Assembly: GCA_022316685.1 (NCBI GenBank)
Contig: JAKJHU010000014.1
Span: 6,505,001 to 6,569,000, forward strand
Reading direction: 5' to 3'
Source: Progne subis subis
Taxonomy: Eukaryota > Chordata > Aves > Passeriformes > Hirundinidae
DNA: 64,000 nucleotides
The stretch's first letter is position 1. Each line of letters starts with the position of its first letter. The notes beneath the pieces were generated by a model. The model was given only the letters and a program-made list of their open reading frames with translations, was not told the origin of the DNA and made no database searches. Position numbers and translations under genes: made by a program. Below, in pieces: positions 11,913-25,200 of the stretch.

Positions 11913-12544
11913 ATAACTTTTTCTCCCATAACTTTTCCAGCATATTTTTCTAAAAGTGCATGATTCCTTAGAATATCAAATATTTTCTCTTTTTTTCCCC
12001 TCTTCCTTTCATTTCTGAGCCCCCTGTGTCCTCTCAGTATCCTACAATAATCAGCAGAGAGCTCAGAATGCATAAGAAAATACCAGCATCCATGTAAAAA
12101 GGAAATTTAATTATAATCAGAGCTTAGTTTTGGCTCTGCTTGAGATTATTTTTAAGGGCAGAAGCAGACTTTGTAATTGGGGAAGTATGAAGTGTATTGC
12201 TTCTCAAATGGGCTTCAGTAATTAAATAAGAATTTCTAAAGGGCAGCATCATGCTGCCTCACTTCAATGAAGTTTTACAAGGATACAAGAGGAGATTTCT
12301 GATGGCTTTGACCAGTTTTTGCTAGAATAGATCGGTGCCATATTTATGGCTTGAAATGATAAGAGCAAATGTTGGTTTGTGCCGTGAGGTTTCAGCACAT
12401 TTGTTTTATGTGCTGGCTGCAAACCTCGGGATAAATTCTCAGGTTTGACTGGCACTTGGGAAGAAATACAACATTTAAATCTGGTTTTTAAAGTCCCCAA
12501 AAATGGTGAGAAGCTTTTGTGAAGAGGATTTGGAAGGTAATGGC

Positions 12545-12684
12545 AGAATCCCAGGATGGTTTGGGTTGAAGGGACCTTGAAACCCATCCAATGCCACCCC
12601 TGCCGTGGCAGGGACACCTTCCACTGCCCCAGGCTGCTCCCAGCCCCACCCAACCTGGATTTGGACACTTCCAGGGATGCTCTT
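12545..12684 (-). mobile_element. CR1 LINE 3' end, antisense
   Basis: 'agaatcccaggatggtttgg', 'tgccacccctgccgtggcag' and 'ggacaccttccactgcccca' identify the reverse-complemented CR1 tail. It is 5'-truncated to about 140 bp. Confidence 0.9.
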
Positions 12685-13112
12685 GAGTATCAAGTGCCTG
12701 ACAGTTTAAATTTATAAACACAGGATTGTGGCTGTCAAAACTGACACGTTCTGATGGTGATTCCTTGCTTTGGGCTGAAGGAAGGCAGCAAACCCAGCCC
12801 TCCGATGGAGCTTGCAGCAAACAACAGGAGTTTGTTGTCCTTGGGCCAAAACATGGGAAAAAAAACAATGACTGTGGATTTTAAATGAAACTTCTCCAAT
12901 ATTTTTAACTGTGATCCTATCAGTGAATTCTCAATCCAGCTGCTGTCTCCCCAGCCTCCTTAAATTCCTTTTTCCAGGGGCTCTCCTTGCGGTGCTGCCC
13001 TGCTTCGCCCCTGCTGCTCTTCCAAAGGAGTGACCCAGCTGTCCCTTTGGAAGCTCCAACACTGTGGGATCAGAAATCTTTTCAATGAACTGAAAAAGGA
13101 TGGGGAGAAAAT

Positions 13113-13145
<33 letters not shown>

Positions 13146-16100
13146 AATGCTGAGCGCTCCGTGATTTGCATTTCAGCTTTTAGCCTTCCCTGAGTTCAGA
13201 GCACAAAGTTATGAGATGATTTTAATGAAGATGTATGGAGCCAGAGTCTCTATTTCAGCGGTTCCTGCTGTCCCCAGGTAATCAGCTCAGGCACAGAGCT
13301 GCTGCTGCTGCCTGGCAGTGGGCAGGAAACCCGAGCTGTTGTCATGGGGATGCTGAGGGTCAGCACCTCAATGCCAGCAGGACCAGGCTCTTCCCCCAGA
13401 GCACCAGCCGAGCTGCAAAGGTGTGGGGAAAGCCTCTCCTGCTCCCTCAGCCTTTCAGGTATTTTCCTGTCTCACAATTTCATCCACGCTGGTACAAAAT
13501 GGCCAAACAACGGGGTTTTGTTTTCCCCTGCCTTGCTCGGGAAGGCGTTGGAGCTGTTGGGAAAATGGAGTTTGATTTTATCACTCACCTAAAGCCCAAG
13601 TCACTCACAAAAAACCATGACTTGTAACCCTCAGTTCAAGGGCTGGGCAACATATGGTAGAGATCCTGCTGATTGCAGCTCCATTATTTCCAGCTAAATG
13701 AGAGAGGCTGTGTCAGAAACCTCACAAAACCTCTTTGGGTTTTGCTGCCCTTTTTGTCAGTCCCCGCAAAACCCTGCGTTGTCTGAGACTCTTGGAAAGC
13801 CCAGCAGGAGATTTAGGGGGAGAACCCTCAGCTGGAGAGAGTGGTTCAGACATTTATCCCTGCAAGATGAAGGTTTTGGTGCCTCCCCTGCCTGTGTGCA
13901 GCCAGGCGCTGGCGCGTTAAAAGGTAACAACAATTAACAGGTTTGTAATGCATTTCTGGTTCTGGACGTGCCTCACTGCCAGAAACTTCTCTCCCTAATG
14001 AAAACTCTTTTAAAATGTTCTGTTCTCTTTGTCGTACAAAGATCCAGCCCGTGCCCTTCTGCTTCTCCCCATTATCCAGGATGCTGGAGCTGAGGTTAAT
14101 GTGAATTAAAGCTCTTGGCTTTGTCTAATTAGAAGTGCTCTCAGAGGAAGGTTGTTTCAGAGAAGCCCTAATAAATGGTAATAATAATATGCATTTCCTG
14201 GAAAAGAGGCTTCTCTTACTGCTCCATTAGGGCTTGTCTAAATACAAAAGTTCTGCCTTAGAACATTAGGTCTCATCAGGTCTTCTGAGTATTGTACCTG
14301 CCTTCCATTTCCACTTTGAAAAAGCTCATTACAAAACCATAACCCCGCTTTAAATAATAATGAAAAAGCAGGTGCAGCGGCGATGCTCTTCAAAGAACAA
14401 TCTGGAAATTCAAATTTTAAGAACAGTCAGAATTTTACATTTCTGCCCAGAAGCTGAGGTTGAGCTAATCCAGCAGGGATGGTGCAGCAAGGGAATTCCT
14501 TATCTCGCTTTTCCCTGTCCTGTAAATAAAACCTGAAGACGAAGGCTCCCTGAACCTCACAGACATAAAACAAACACATGCAACACCTTTGAAATCGATT
14601 CATGCCATGAAATATGCATATGCTGGAATTCCAGCAGGTGAAATGCATTCCAGCTTGTAATGGCAAATACTTCCTCTCTCAAAGTCCTGTCGATGTAAAT
14701 TATCACTGCATGAATTAGACTGCATTTAAATGAGATGTGCTGCCAATGTTTCCCCAAACTGCATCTTTTCAAAAGTTGTTCTAATCTGCAGGAGCCAGAC
14801 TGCAAAACAACCAAAAACAGCCTAGGAAAAGCAAATATTGGTGCAGAGCAAGGTACAGGCTTTATTTTTATTGGGTTTTAGCTTGATGTTGGAGTCGTGC
14901 AGGGAAAACTTGTATACAGATAAAAATCCATAGTGAGGGGGGTGTGATGTAGCCACAGCAGCTTCTGATTTCTGCTGCTAATTTCTTATTTTTCCAGTTT
15001 CTTAGTTAGCAGTTTGAATTCTCTGTCACTATAAAGTTGGTGTTGGAAAGAACAGATCTATTGGATCCTGGCTCTTAAAGAGGATGAAAAGTGTGATGGG
15101 CTGGTACAGGTACCAGGCAAGTTAAAAGAAAAAGAAGGCAAAGATAGGCTGCTGGAATGTTTTGTTTGCTTCAGGGTTTTTTTAGATATAAAAACCTATC
15201 AAAGCCTGATTTCCTCTAAGCTGAGTAACTCCCTTGGCTGGTTGGCAGCTTGGTGCAGGGAGAAGATTGGGGTCTGGCTGCCCATCACTAAATTGCTCTA
15301 AAAGCTGCAGCACCCTGAAGAAATGCCTTCCCAGATCTCTTGCAAATGAAGGCAGAGGTTGTCCTCAGTAAATCCCGTTTCAAGCCATGGATCTGGCCAC
15401 GTTCAGGTGTTTACTGCTCTGGATTGACCCAGTATTGACTTCCCAAGGCTTTGTTCTCTCTGCTTTGCAGTAGACAGGGAGGAGCCCTTGAAAATGGTCC
15501 AGGACCATCAAAGCACTGAAATGATAAGGAGCACTCCTCTGCTAGGTTTTTATGCCATTATGAAAAATACTGAGACATAATTTCCAAACATTTTATTTGT
15601 AAATGTAGAATTCCCAAGAATGCAGATGTTGCTGTGGCTGAGGAGAAGGCTTGCACAGCAGTTGTTCAGTGTGAGACAAGGAGTAAAAGAGGGATAAATT
15701 GCTTTTGTGTCCTTGTTTATTTTCCAACTGTCCAAACAAGTATCTTTGCCTTTTAGGATTGAAATTCAGGAAGGAAAACACCGGGGCAGTGCACTGCGAT
15801 GGGAGAGAAATGCCTTTAGTGCCAGAGGTGAGTGCTGCCTCTCTCTGTGTTTTGGAGTGTGTATTTAGGGTATTTACTGCTTTTTTTGGAATAACTCCCA
15901 GCTGCTCCCAGGGATGGGAACAAACTGCTGCTGTCCACATGTGCCTGCACAGGAGTTATGGCTCCTGAGTAGCCAAAACTCCCTCCGAACCTCTGGATCC
16001 ATGCTGTTTGCAGTGAACCAAGAATAATGCTCGTCATTTCATCCTTTTCAACAGAGAGCTAGGTATAAATTCCACCTCTTCCAAGCTGCACCATCTAAAT

Positions 16101-17281
16101 GCTTGTTTTGATATTTTTTTTTTTTTCATTATTTTTTGGACTCTTAAAGTGAAGCTTTATCAGGCATGGTGAGGAGAAAGTCAGTGATAATCTACAGACT
16201 CCAAAACGCTGTTGCACTCCGTGAAATATTGTTGTAGACAGGCTAAATTCTGTTTGTATTCTGCACACAAAACCAGACTGAAGGTCTCTATTTTGGTGAA
16301 GATCAGTGTATTTTTCTTCTTACCAAGCTATTGAACACTGTCACTTTTCAGCTGGGATCATTCCACTGACTTAACCTTTTTTTTTTTTCTCCCTAAAAGC
16401 AAATGGTGAAATTAAAGATAAGAGTTTTGTTAGTGATTATTTCTGCTTCCTATTTCTATCAGGCAAACTCTCATTAAATTCCCATTGGTGAGAAGGCAGA
16501 CATCTGTTTTCCCTGACTGTAGCTGTGCCACGTCCACCTGTATCCAATATAATCTCACTACTGGGGCTCCTTGGGGAGATATAAATTCTGCTGTCTGCTT
16601 GAGTTTGCCTCTTTCCAATCAATAGATAAACAGGAGTGGAAAGAATTTTATCACTGAAAGGTTTCACCGGAGATTCTGGCATCCTCCTGGGCGTGGATCG
16701 CTGGGAAAGCACCCACACCTCTTCAGATGGGAAGATTTCCATCCCAGTGACATGGATCTGGGTCTCTTGGAGGTCAGGGTGTCATTGCACATTGTTGCTA
16801 ATAGCTGTTAGGAGATATTGATATGATTTTTGTATCAGTTTGAGTCCCTGTAGCCATGATCTGATAAGAACATGCTTGGGGGCCTGCTCAATGCTGGGTT
16901 TGCAGCTCCTGCTTTATCTTTGATTTGTCAGCAGCACTTTTATGGCAGCTCTGTTCAAAAACGACCTATTAGAAATGATAATCGTGCTTAAGCCAGTACG
17001 GATAAAAGAATGCTGGTAAGGTGTGACAGGCTTAATTTGTTAGGAACTGGTTTATTTGTGCACCTTTTATGAGGGTAATTGCAGCCTTCCACCTGGATAA
17101 TGGGAAGCAGTTCTGTTCAGGATGGAGGAGAGGAAGGGGATCAGGATCAGTGTCGTACCCTGGGTGCTGCATTTTGCTGTCACAGGCACAGAGAGCAGGA
17201 TGTCCATGGCCCCATGGATCAGGGAATCTGTCCCTGTTTTCTGGGTCCATCCTGAGGTCCTGGCACGGGTCAGGTGTGACC
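12685..17281. other. Intergenic, nothing recognised
   Basis: A 4.6-kb AT-rich stretch. It contains an A27 tract at 13,117-13,143. The 130-residue frame at 13,235-13,627 has no recognisable domain or splice context. No RNA gene was seen. Confidence 0.5.
13117..13143 (+). repeat. A27 tract
   Basis: Uninterrupted run of 27 A. Sequence on either side is not a recognised retroelement. Confidence 0.9.
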
Positions 17282-17600
17282 AAATCACAGAATCCCAGGA
17301 TGGGCTGGGCTGGGCTGGGAGGGACCTTTAAGGTCATCCCATTCCAGCCCCTGCCGTGGGCAGGGACACCTTCCACTAGCTCAGGTTTCTCCAAGTTCCA
17401 TCCAAATTGGCTTTGACCCCTTCCAGGGATGGGACAGCCACAGCTTCTCTGGCACCCTGTGCCAGGGACTCCCCATCCTCACAGGGAGCAGTTCTTCCCC
17501 AATATTTAGCCTGACTTTCCCTTCTTTTAGCTTAAAACCATTGCCCCTTATCCTGTGGCCACAAGCCCTGATGAAAAGTCTCTCTCCAGATCTCCTGACT
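17282..17600 (-). mobile_element. CR1 LINE 3' end, antisense, longer copy
   Basis: The plus strand begins 'aaatcacagaatcccaggat', then 'gcagggacaccttccactag', 'gggacagccacagcttctct', 'ccctgtgccagggactcccc', 'agcagttcttccccaatatt' and 'tatcctgtggccacaagccc'. These are reverse complements of successive CR1 3' landmarks, so this copy extends further 5' than its neighbours. Confidence 0.9.
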
Positions 17601-18852
17601 TTTCCTGGTGGCTGGCATCAAACCCATGTGGATCTGCAAGTCCTGTTTGCCAGAAAAGAGGAACCTCCATAGAGCACATGTATATGATAAGAATTTGTTT
17701 ATTTATTTGTTTGTTTTTGCTGTAGTTTCGGCTCAAGATTGGCTGATTCAGTTAAACTTCATGTTGTTCCTCGGAGCTGTGATGGAAAAGCTGTTTGGAA
17801 CAGCAGCCTGGGAAATGCCAGCCTTAAGCTGTGCTTCAATCCTCCAGAGCAATCCAAACCAGGTGAGAAAGCAACTCATCCCAGAGATTTTTTTGGGAAC
17901 TCGAGGTGATTGCTGTGTTTTCCTGGGCCTATCATATCCTGGGTGCCACTAAATTACTGATAATTGAGTGCAGACTGCGGGGGGAATTATTTACAGCTTT
18001 GTCCTGCCAGAGTGACAAAAAGCAGCCTCGAGGTGCTGCGTGCTCTGCTCAGCTCCACACTTCCAATATTTCCTCAAGGCTATTGCTCCTGTCTGCTGCC
18101 ACAGACCTACATCAGCATTTCCATACCATTACCTTCGGCGAGGAGCATTCCCTTAATTCCTGCCTTGTTTAGTCCTGGACTATAAATAAAACCAACGGCT
18201 CAGGAAAGCGAGCCTTGCAGAGCCCTGCCCTGGAGGCTACTCAAAACCTGAAAGTTTCATTGGTTTGCCAGTCTTTACAGACGAACATCTAATCTATAAT
18301 AATCATAATGCCAGCTGGAAATCCATAATTACGGCCCACTCCGAGCTGTGGCACAGCAGATGAGGAATAACGCCGAGCTCTCCGCTGGAGGAAGTGCATT
18401 CAGGCCATTTTCTCTGTGTGATTCTTATTCCGGCTCTCCCTCCCTCTCTCTCCCCCAACTCCCCAGCCAGTATGATGAGAAAATAAATACGGATATTTAT
18501 GCCCATTTCTGGGAATGCAGTTGTCTCAGCACATACAGCACCCAGGAGGGCTGTAAGAAATAAATTAGTGATCTACGGCATGGATGTGCCAGGCAGGATG
18601 CATGTCTGTTTGACTGCTGCTAAGGAGCTAAATATTTCAGATGAGGAAGGTTTATGGCGCTGTGAATGTCATGGATATGTCAAAGGAACAATAAGCTTGT
18701 GGAGCTTTTAGGGGTTTATTCTTCACCCTGCTGCTGGGAGCGGGTGCAGAGGCACTGCCAGGGCTGTGGGCTCTGCACAGAACCTCTCCAGAAGCCATCA
18801 ACACAACACTGAGGTGATAGAAATTTGTAGAATTCCTGGAATATCAAAATTC
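17601..18852. other. Intergenic, nothing recognised
   Basis: AT-rich DNA between two CR1 copies with short chance open frames only. Confidence 0.5.
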
Positions 18853-19378
18853 AAGCCAGCGTGGGCAGTAGGTGAGGGAAGGAGGGAATTCTGTCCCCAG
18901 CTCAGGTGAGACCTGGGCTCCAGCACAGGAGGGACCTGGAGCTGCTGGAGAGATCCAGAGGAGGCTCCAGGATGATCCCAGGGATGGAGCAGCTCTGCTG
19001 GGAGGAAAGGCTGGGACAGCTGGGATTGTTCACCTGGAGAGGAGAAGCTTTGGGGTGATACACCCCCATGGTGGCCTTGCAGGGTCTGAAGGAGACAACA
19101 AGAAAGATGGAGAAGGATTTTTTTACAAGGCTCTGGAGTGGCAGGAAAAGGGGGAATGGCTTCACACCGAGAAAATAGGTTGAGATGGGAGGCTGGGCAG
19201 GAATTGTTCCATGAGGGTGGTGAGGCCCTGGCACAGGCTGCCCAGAGCAGCTGTGGTGCCCCTGGATCCCTGGAAGTGCCCAAGACCAGGTTGAAGCAGC
19301 GTGGGACAGTGGAAGGCAAGGGTGGAGCTGGATGGGCTTTAAATTTAAATTCCAAACCTTTCCGTGGTTCTATGAGTA
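18853..19378 (+). mobile_element. CR1 LINE 3' end
   Basis: The sense strand carries 'gctgggattgttcacctgga', 'ggagtggcaggaaaaggggg', 'gaggccctggcacaggctgc', 'ccctggatccctggaagtgc' and ends near 'ccgtggttctatgag', the typical CR1 terminus. The 269-residue minus-strand frame at 18,798-19,607 is an antisense reading of this repeat, not a gene. Confidence 0.92.
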
Positions 19379-21837
19379 TCCCAAGCTGGAATGGACCTAC
19401 AGGGGTCACAGGGTTGGCTGTGCAAGCGTCCCATCCCGTGCCCGGGAGCGTTTCCCAAACCTTCCTTGAATTCTCCATCTCTGGGGCTCCAGAAGGAGCC
19501 AGGCCAGTTTCCAGGACCTGAGCTCCTGTCGTCGGACAACACCTTGCAGCTGGTGTGGAAACAACTCCTGGGATGTGCGAGGAAGGCAGAGCTGGCATTG
19601 TGCTCATTAGAGAAGGGCCTGGAAGCCTCCTCTGGCCACCATCTGCTGCCTTGTTTGTGGGGTTTGATCATCCCTCCCTGAATGGCTCCGCTGAAACTCC
19701 CTGATTAATCTCCGGCATCCGAATCTCCTCGGCAGCCTGAAGGATGACAGGATTCAGCTCGTTAAAATAAAACCCCGTGAATGTGCAAATTCTCCTCAAA
19801 AGAGACCGGGATTCATGAAGCAGCTCGGGACAAAAGTGGGGAAATGAGCTGTGGCTTTTTTGTGCTGCCTTATTTACAAACACAAGCTCCTTGATAAAAG
19901 CTGGGAATATCTCTTGGAGATGAGTGGTGACTAAAAGAGCCCCGTGATCGTTGCTTAGAGGACTTGTGGAAGGCACACAATGCCTGAAGATGATTTTAAT
20001 GAGTGACACCAATTTCAGGGAGCTGTTAGGAGGCTTTTCTTTCTAGATGGTGGAAGGAATATTTCACTGACAGGTGTTTTAAAGTTATTTCCTGTACAAT
20101 GAGTCGGCTCAATTTGTCCATAATGAATAAAATGAAATTTAGGGATCATTTAGGCGTTATTAATAGCTGTGATATATTAATTATGCAGCAAACTTTAATT
20201 GTCTCCTCCTTAAAAAAGCAGTTCAATTAGAGTCCTTGGAGTTTTTAATAGTGTGTTGAAACAGTTTTTCAAACAACAAAGCATTAAGTCTCGTTACGGA
20301 TCCATTTCTCTTTTCATGGGAAATGATTTGACCATAACTGATCCTGACAGGGAATTTAAATAGTCTCAACCCAGCCTGGCAACAAACATAGAATCCTAAT
20401 GTGTGCAGCCTCCAGCCCATGGAATTGTCCTAAAGTCACTGAGGTTGCACAGGATGTTTATGACAGTTCTGGGTTTGTGTGGGTTCTTCAGCTGATTTCT
20501 GTCTGGAGAAAGTGAAATATATTCTCTGTTGTTTCTCCTGGCCATTCTTTGAACCTGTGTCTGTAAAAAAAAATGAAAACACGCAAATTTATTTACTATG
20601 TTCAAAGAAATCTGTCCACTGGGCTGTTGATTTGGAGCTTTTCCTCATCTACATTCAGTTTCACCAGGTACTTCCAGTCCTATAAAGAAAACTGTTTACA
20701 GAGTGAGATTTCCTTTGGAGCAGTGTATTCATGAATGCACAGGAAATAAAGGTACAGCTCTGAAAGAAGTGGTTTTTTTTTTTCCCTGCTGTATCTCTTT
20801 CTCATTTTGCACTGTGCAGGGAAATGAATCCAGCCACCTGCAGGATGTATTTCCTGTGGAGGGAATTGATTTGCAGGTTTGTCCCAGCCAATGTTTAAGG
20901 AATGACTGGAACAACGAGGTTGTGCACAGCAGAGTGCAGAATTGCTCAGCCCCATTTGGTGTTTGAGGAGAAATCTGGAGCAAGCTGTGCTCCCACGGAG
21001 GCTGTGCAATCCTGGGATGCCCAGGGTGGAGCTGGGTGAAGGATGGCCACGGATCAAGGCAGTCAGGGTCTCCTGATAGATCAGAAAATTAACGAAATTA
21101 TGGAAAATACAGGTAGAGCGCAAGGAAGTCAGCCCACTTATTTTTGTTCCCTGTAGGACAAAGCGAAATCAATCAGGCTTTACTGGTGGCTTTAATTTTT
21201 CTTGTTGCTTTGTTTGGTTTGGTTTCTGCAAAGGGAAAAATGGAGCAAAGCTTCCAACTCCGGGTCTGAGCTGTTGAGGGAAATCCAGGGATTCCTTTCA
21301 CTCCAAGGAGTGCCCAGCAGGCAGCTCAACAAAAACCATTTCCCACTCCCACCCAAAGGAGAGGAGGAGAGTTTCCCTTATCCATCCTCCAGGCCTAGGA
21401 TTACAAACAGCAAGTGATGGGCCCTGAGAAGTTTTCAAACCCCTCCTGGGCATTTCTCTCCTGAAAATGTTTTTTCCGTGCTGGCTCCCAGCGAGAAAGT
21501 CCCAGCCCCACTCTCTGTGCAACCCGTGTGCAAGGCTGGAATATCTTAGGAACAACTTCTCCCTCTTCAGCAGTAGTTGGGTAGAAAGATGAAATATAAA
21601 TAAAAAGCAGCTGTGGTCTGGGAGTTAGCCTGGCTTCTAAAAACAACACTTTTAAGAACCTCTCTGGTAGAAATAAATACTATAGCTGTGCAGATGTCTC
21701 AGGGGAGAGATGTGCTTTCTTCCTCTCTTCTTCCTTCCAGGAAAAGGATGACAACTGATATATTTATCTGTAGGAGAGTCTGCTGATTTTATTTGAAGAC
21801 TACAAGAAATTATTCAAGCTTCAAGCAAGCATTTCCT

Positions 21838-21878
<41 letters not shown>

Positions 21879-22069
21879 CTGGAGGAAAATCAGCAAACTG
21901 AAAATCTTGCTTGTCTTTCACAGGAAGGATGTTGCAAAAGACAAGAACAAAAACTGATGAGGATGAAGACAAGAAGAAAAGCAACTCCTTTTTGTTTTTT
22001 GAAGAGGAATCTCCTGGGGAAGCAGAGGCTGTCTCTGAGGGGGGAAGCAGCTTCTTGTCCAGAGAAACC
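19379..22069. other. Intergenic, nothing recognised
   Basis: No convincing exon. An AT-rich part near 20,100-20,240 has several TAATTA/ATTAAT cores and could be regulatory (see findings). A T39 tract is listed separately. Confidence 0.5.
21840..21878. repeat. T39 homopolymer with inverted arms
   Basis: An uninterrupted run of 39 T, flanked on the left by 'tttcctcc' and on the right, after CT, by the complementary 'ggaggaaa'. Tract length is likely polymorphic and prone to assembly error. Confidence 0.9.
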
Positions 22070-22208
22070 GTGGATGCTCCATCCCTGGAAGCGCCCAAGG
22101 CCAGGCTGGATGGGGCTTGGAACAACCTGGGATGGTGGAAGGTGTCCCTGCCCATGGCATGAATGAGATGAGTTTTAAAGTCCTTTCCAACCCCAAATCA
22201 TTCCATGC
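22070..22208 (+). mobile_element. CR1 LINE 3' end, short
   Basis: 'ccatccctggaagcgcccaa', 'ggccaggctggatggggctt', 'ggtgtccctgcccatggcat' and 'cctttccaaccccaaatcat' mark a sense CR1 tail truncated to about 140 bp. Confidence 0.88.
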
Positions 22209-25200
22209 CTCTCCTCCTTGGCTGGCAGGCAAGAAACCTTTTATCCTGCAACCTTCCCTCAAGGTCTGCTCCCAGCCGGATTTCCATATGTCTATAGCTA
22301 TATCAATATTTTAAATAAATGTATGAACTGTGCATACATGAAAAATCTGCCCCCAGATGCTCTGCAAATACGGATGGAGCTCGCAGTTTAAAGCTCAGGA
22401 GAACACTGAAGTTGACAGAAAGAGCAAGACCTAAGTGCAGACAAGGGCAGGCTCAGGGAGGGTCTGCTCCTGGATCCATCCCCAGCCTGACCTTGAGGGA
22501 GGCACTGCCTTCCTCTTCCTGCTTTGGGGACTCCACGAGGGCTGTGACCCTCAGGAAACAGGGATTTATTTCACCTGACAGTTCTACACTGGATTTCGCA
22601 GCATTTCTGCATCTGGTACGGGATCAAACTGATCCCAGCCGAGCCTCAGTGTCATCCTTTCGAGCGGCATGGAAATATCTCAGCAACAAATGATGTGTTG
22701 CAGCTGAATTTTTCTCAGGCCAGGATTACAAAACAAAGCAGTAATTAACGCTATTAATTATCTTCAAGAGGCTGGCGCAGTTTCCCAGCACTTACAGCGC
22801 TTACCTGTAGTTGGGAAGGAACCCACCAGGGCAGGCAGTTTGGGTTTTTTAACAGAAGGGGAAGCTGCTTTTAGGAAAGATCTGGAACATTTTATTTCCC
22901 TTAAAAGGTAATGAGGAAAAAAACCCTAAACAAAACATGTTCTTACTCTTTTTAGAATGTCTGAACACTTTTTGCCTGTAACTACATTATCTGCCTGGTA
23001 GAGTAGTGTTGTAGGGATGAGATAAGTTGACTTACAGAAGCACAATTCCCTTTGGTTTTCCAGTGAACCTGGGTTTGAAGGGTGTGTTTAGGTCACTGAG
23101 TGCTGGAGCCCTCAAGGAGACTGATGGCACGATCGAGTCTGACTTTGTTCCTCTCCCTGAGAAATACATTCGGGAAAAGCCAGCGGAGCAGTGCTGGGAA
23201 AATCTCTGTCCTCCCAGGCTGCTGGAAAATAGAGACCTTCATTATATTCTCATTACTCCAGCTCTCAGCACAGAAAGACCAAAAAAAAAAGTATAAAGGT
23301 CACTAGCTTTTACCATCTGTACTAAAATGAGATGAAGGTAATAGAGAACTCCAAGATTTATTGCTTAGCAGCTGATTCGCGGCTTCAAGTAAGAGGTGAG
23401 ACTCCTAATCCTATCTCAACACCTCCTTATTTCGTAAAGGCATGTTCCAGAACCTCCTGAATGTGATGGAAACATCAGAACTTCCTTCATCAGGCACTGG
23501 ATCAGACTTCACAGGTTAATTGAAAACATGAGTCTGGAATACTGGCTCCTGAATGGGTTTGATCGAAGAAAAAGGGTTTTAATTTGTGTAATACATGGGA
23601 GTATGAGAGGAAAATTACATTTGGGGATTGCAGCAGGTGATTTCTGTTTAATAAGATGAGAGACTTTCCTCAGTCCATTTGAAAACCGCTTGACAGGGTC
23701 TGTGCAGCTGCTTAATTGGATGCATTACAGCAGCTGACTGGTGCATTCATCAGGGTCCTTGCAGGCTCCGGGTTTCCTGATGGCTTTGGAATTTTTGTTT
23801 GACACTTCCTATTCCTTAGAAAAGCTCCTCTCCAACCCTGAGAGCCGCCCACGGTGGGAAGGATGGAGGATATGGGCACATCCAACCCTGCAGGACTGAG
23901 GTGACCACGGGCTGTAGATGCCAGGATCAGGAATTGGGAGTTGAGATTTTGGAGCTTTGCTGTGGGACGCGTTCACTTTGGCTGAGACAGATTTCAAAGG
24001 TCGATAGCTCAGCTCCCTGAAAGAAATGAGGTGAAAGGACCTGATTGTGTTGGACACTTTGCAGCTGACTCAGCAAGGCCTGGTGTGCAACCTCTAAATT
24101 AAATACTTTGAAGCTGATTTAATTGTCGCATGAGCTGTGAATGTTTTAATCAGGTGCCTGTTTCTATCTGACCAAGGATGTTATTGCTCTGTAAGGGTGA
24201 TAGCAGCAACACTGTTTTTCTGTGGAAGGCCAGGTATAAACACTGTGTCATTTTTATATAGACAATTCAGACCATCCTCACTAATTTAGTTTTAATTGTC
24301 CAAACCTCACCCTCATCAAGCAAAAGAAAAATCGGTCTGGCACTTCCAGGTTACCATGAGTTGCTCAAAATGAGAGATAAACGAGGGCTAAAGCCATCAA
24401 AACCATGTGGCCAGGGCAGCTTTAAAAGCCAGACTTGAGTGGAGTGATGGTTGTGTGTGAAAATCCCCATTACCAAAGTAAATAAGCCCAGCTGCTGGCA
24501 AATCTGAATTTCAGTTCTAAATGGCCTTGGCTTCTCGGTGACCCCTCCAGAGAGGGAACAGCTGGATTGTTCACACAAATCCCTGCCAGTTTCTATTGAA
24601 AGTCCTGCCCCTAGCACACTGAATATTGAGGTTTTTCCTGCTCTGGCTGTGCTGCAGATGTGGGCACCAGGAGCTGATTTGCTGTTTGAGGCTCTGAACC
24701 ATCACTCATTAAAGCCACTCTGCTGCCTTTAGGATCAGGGCAGCAGTAAATCTGCACCAGCTTCTTTTTTGCTGCTAACTTGAACAAATCCCAGTCAAAA
24801 GTTTTCTCATTTAAGGGTTTGAATGGCCATCTTGTATCTGAAATTAAGTATTAAGCCCTGGTAATGTATTAATTAGCCTTTTTTCTTCTTTCTTTGATTT
24901 CTTATTTTGGAGTTTAATGTATCTTTTAATTAACTGAAGCCAGACACACAGTTCACACATTTAAAATCCTGATCCTTTAAATCATTGCAAGTTTCATCCT
25001 AAACTTCCAGAAATCGATAGATGAAGTCCTGTAGCTTTCCCAAGAGCTAAGTGCCTGTAATTACAGCTGGAAGCTGAGATTCCAGAGCGTGGACAAAAAG
25101 TTGCCCGGGATGTTTTGCCGGTTTTGTTTCTCCCCTCAGCACCCAGGGCGCGGTTTCCTGCCTGGCCAGCAACGAGCAGGGCTCCAGGAGCTTAGGCTTT

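Larger units (their letters stand above)
9147..12544. other. Intergenic, nothing recognised
   Basis: Three kilobases with no convincing exon. It contains an A20 tract (10,655-10,674) and the second copy of the unidentified element (11,850-11,912). Short open frames on both strands are chance. Confidence 0.5.

Noticed and set aside
18798..19607. 269-residue minus-strand open frame
   Set aside because: It lies antisense to a CR1 tail. The same kind of frame appears opposite other CR1 copies, so it reflects repeat sequence and not a gene.
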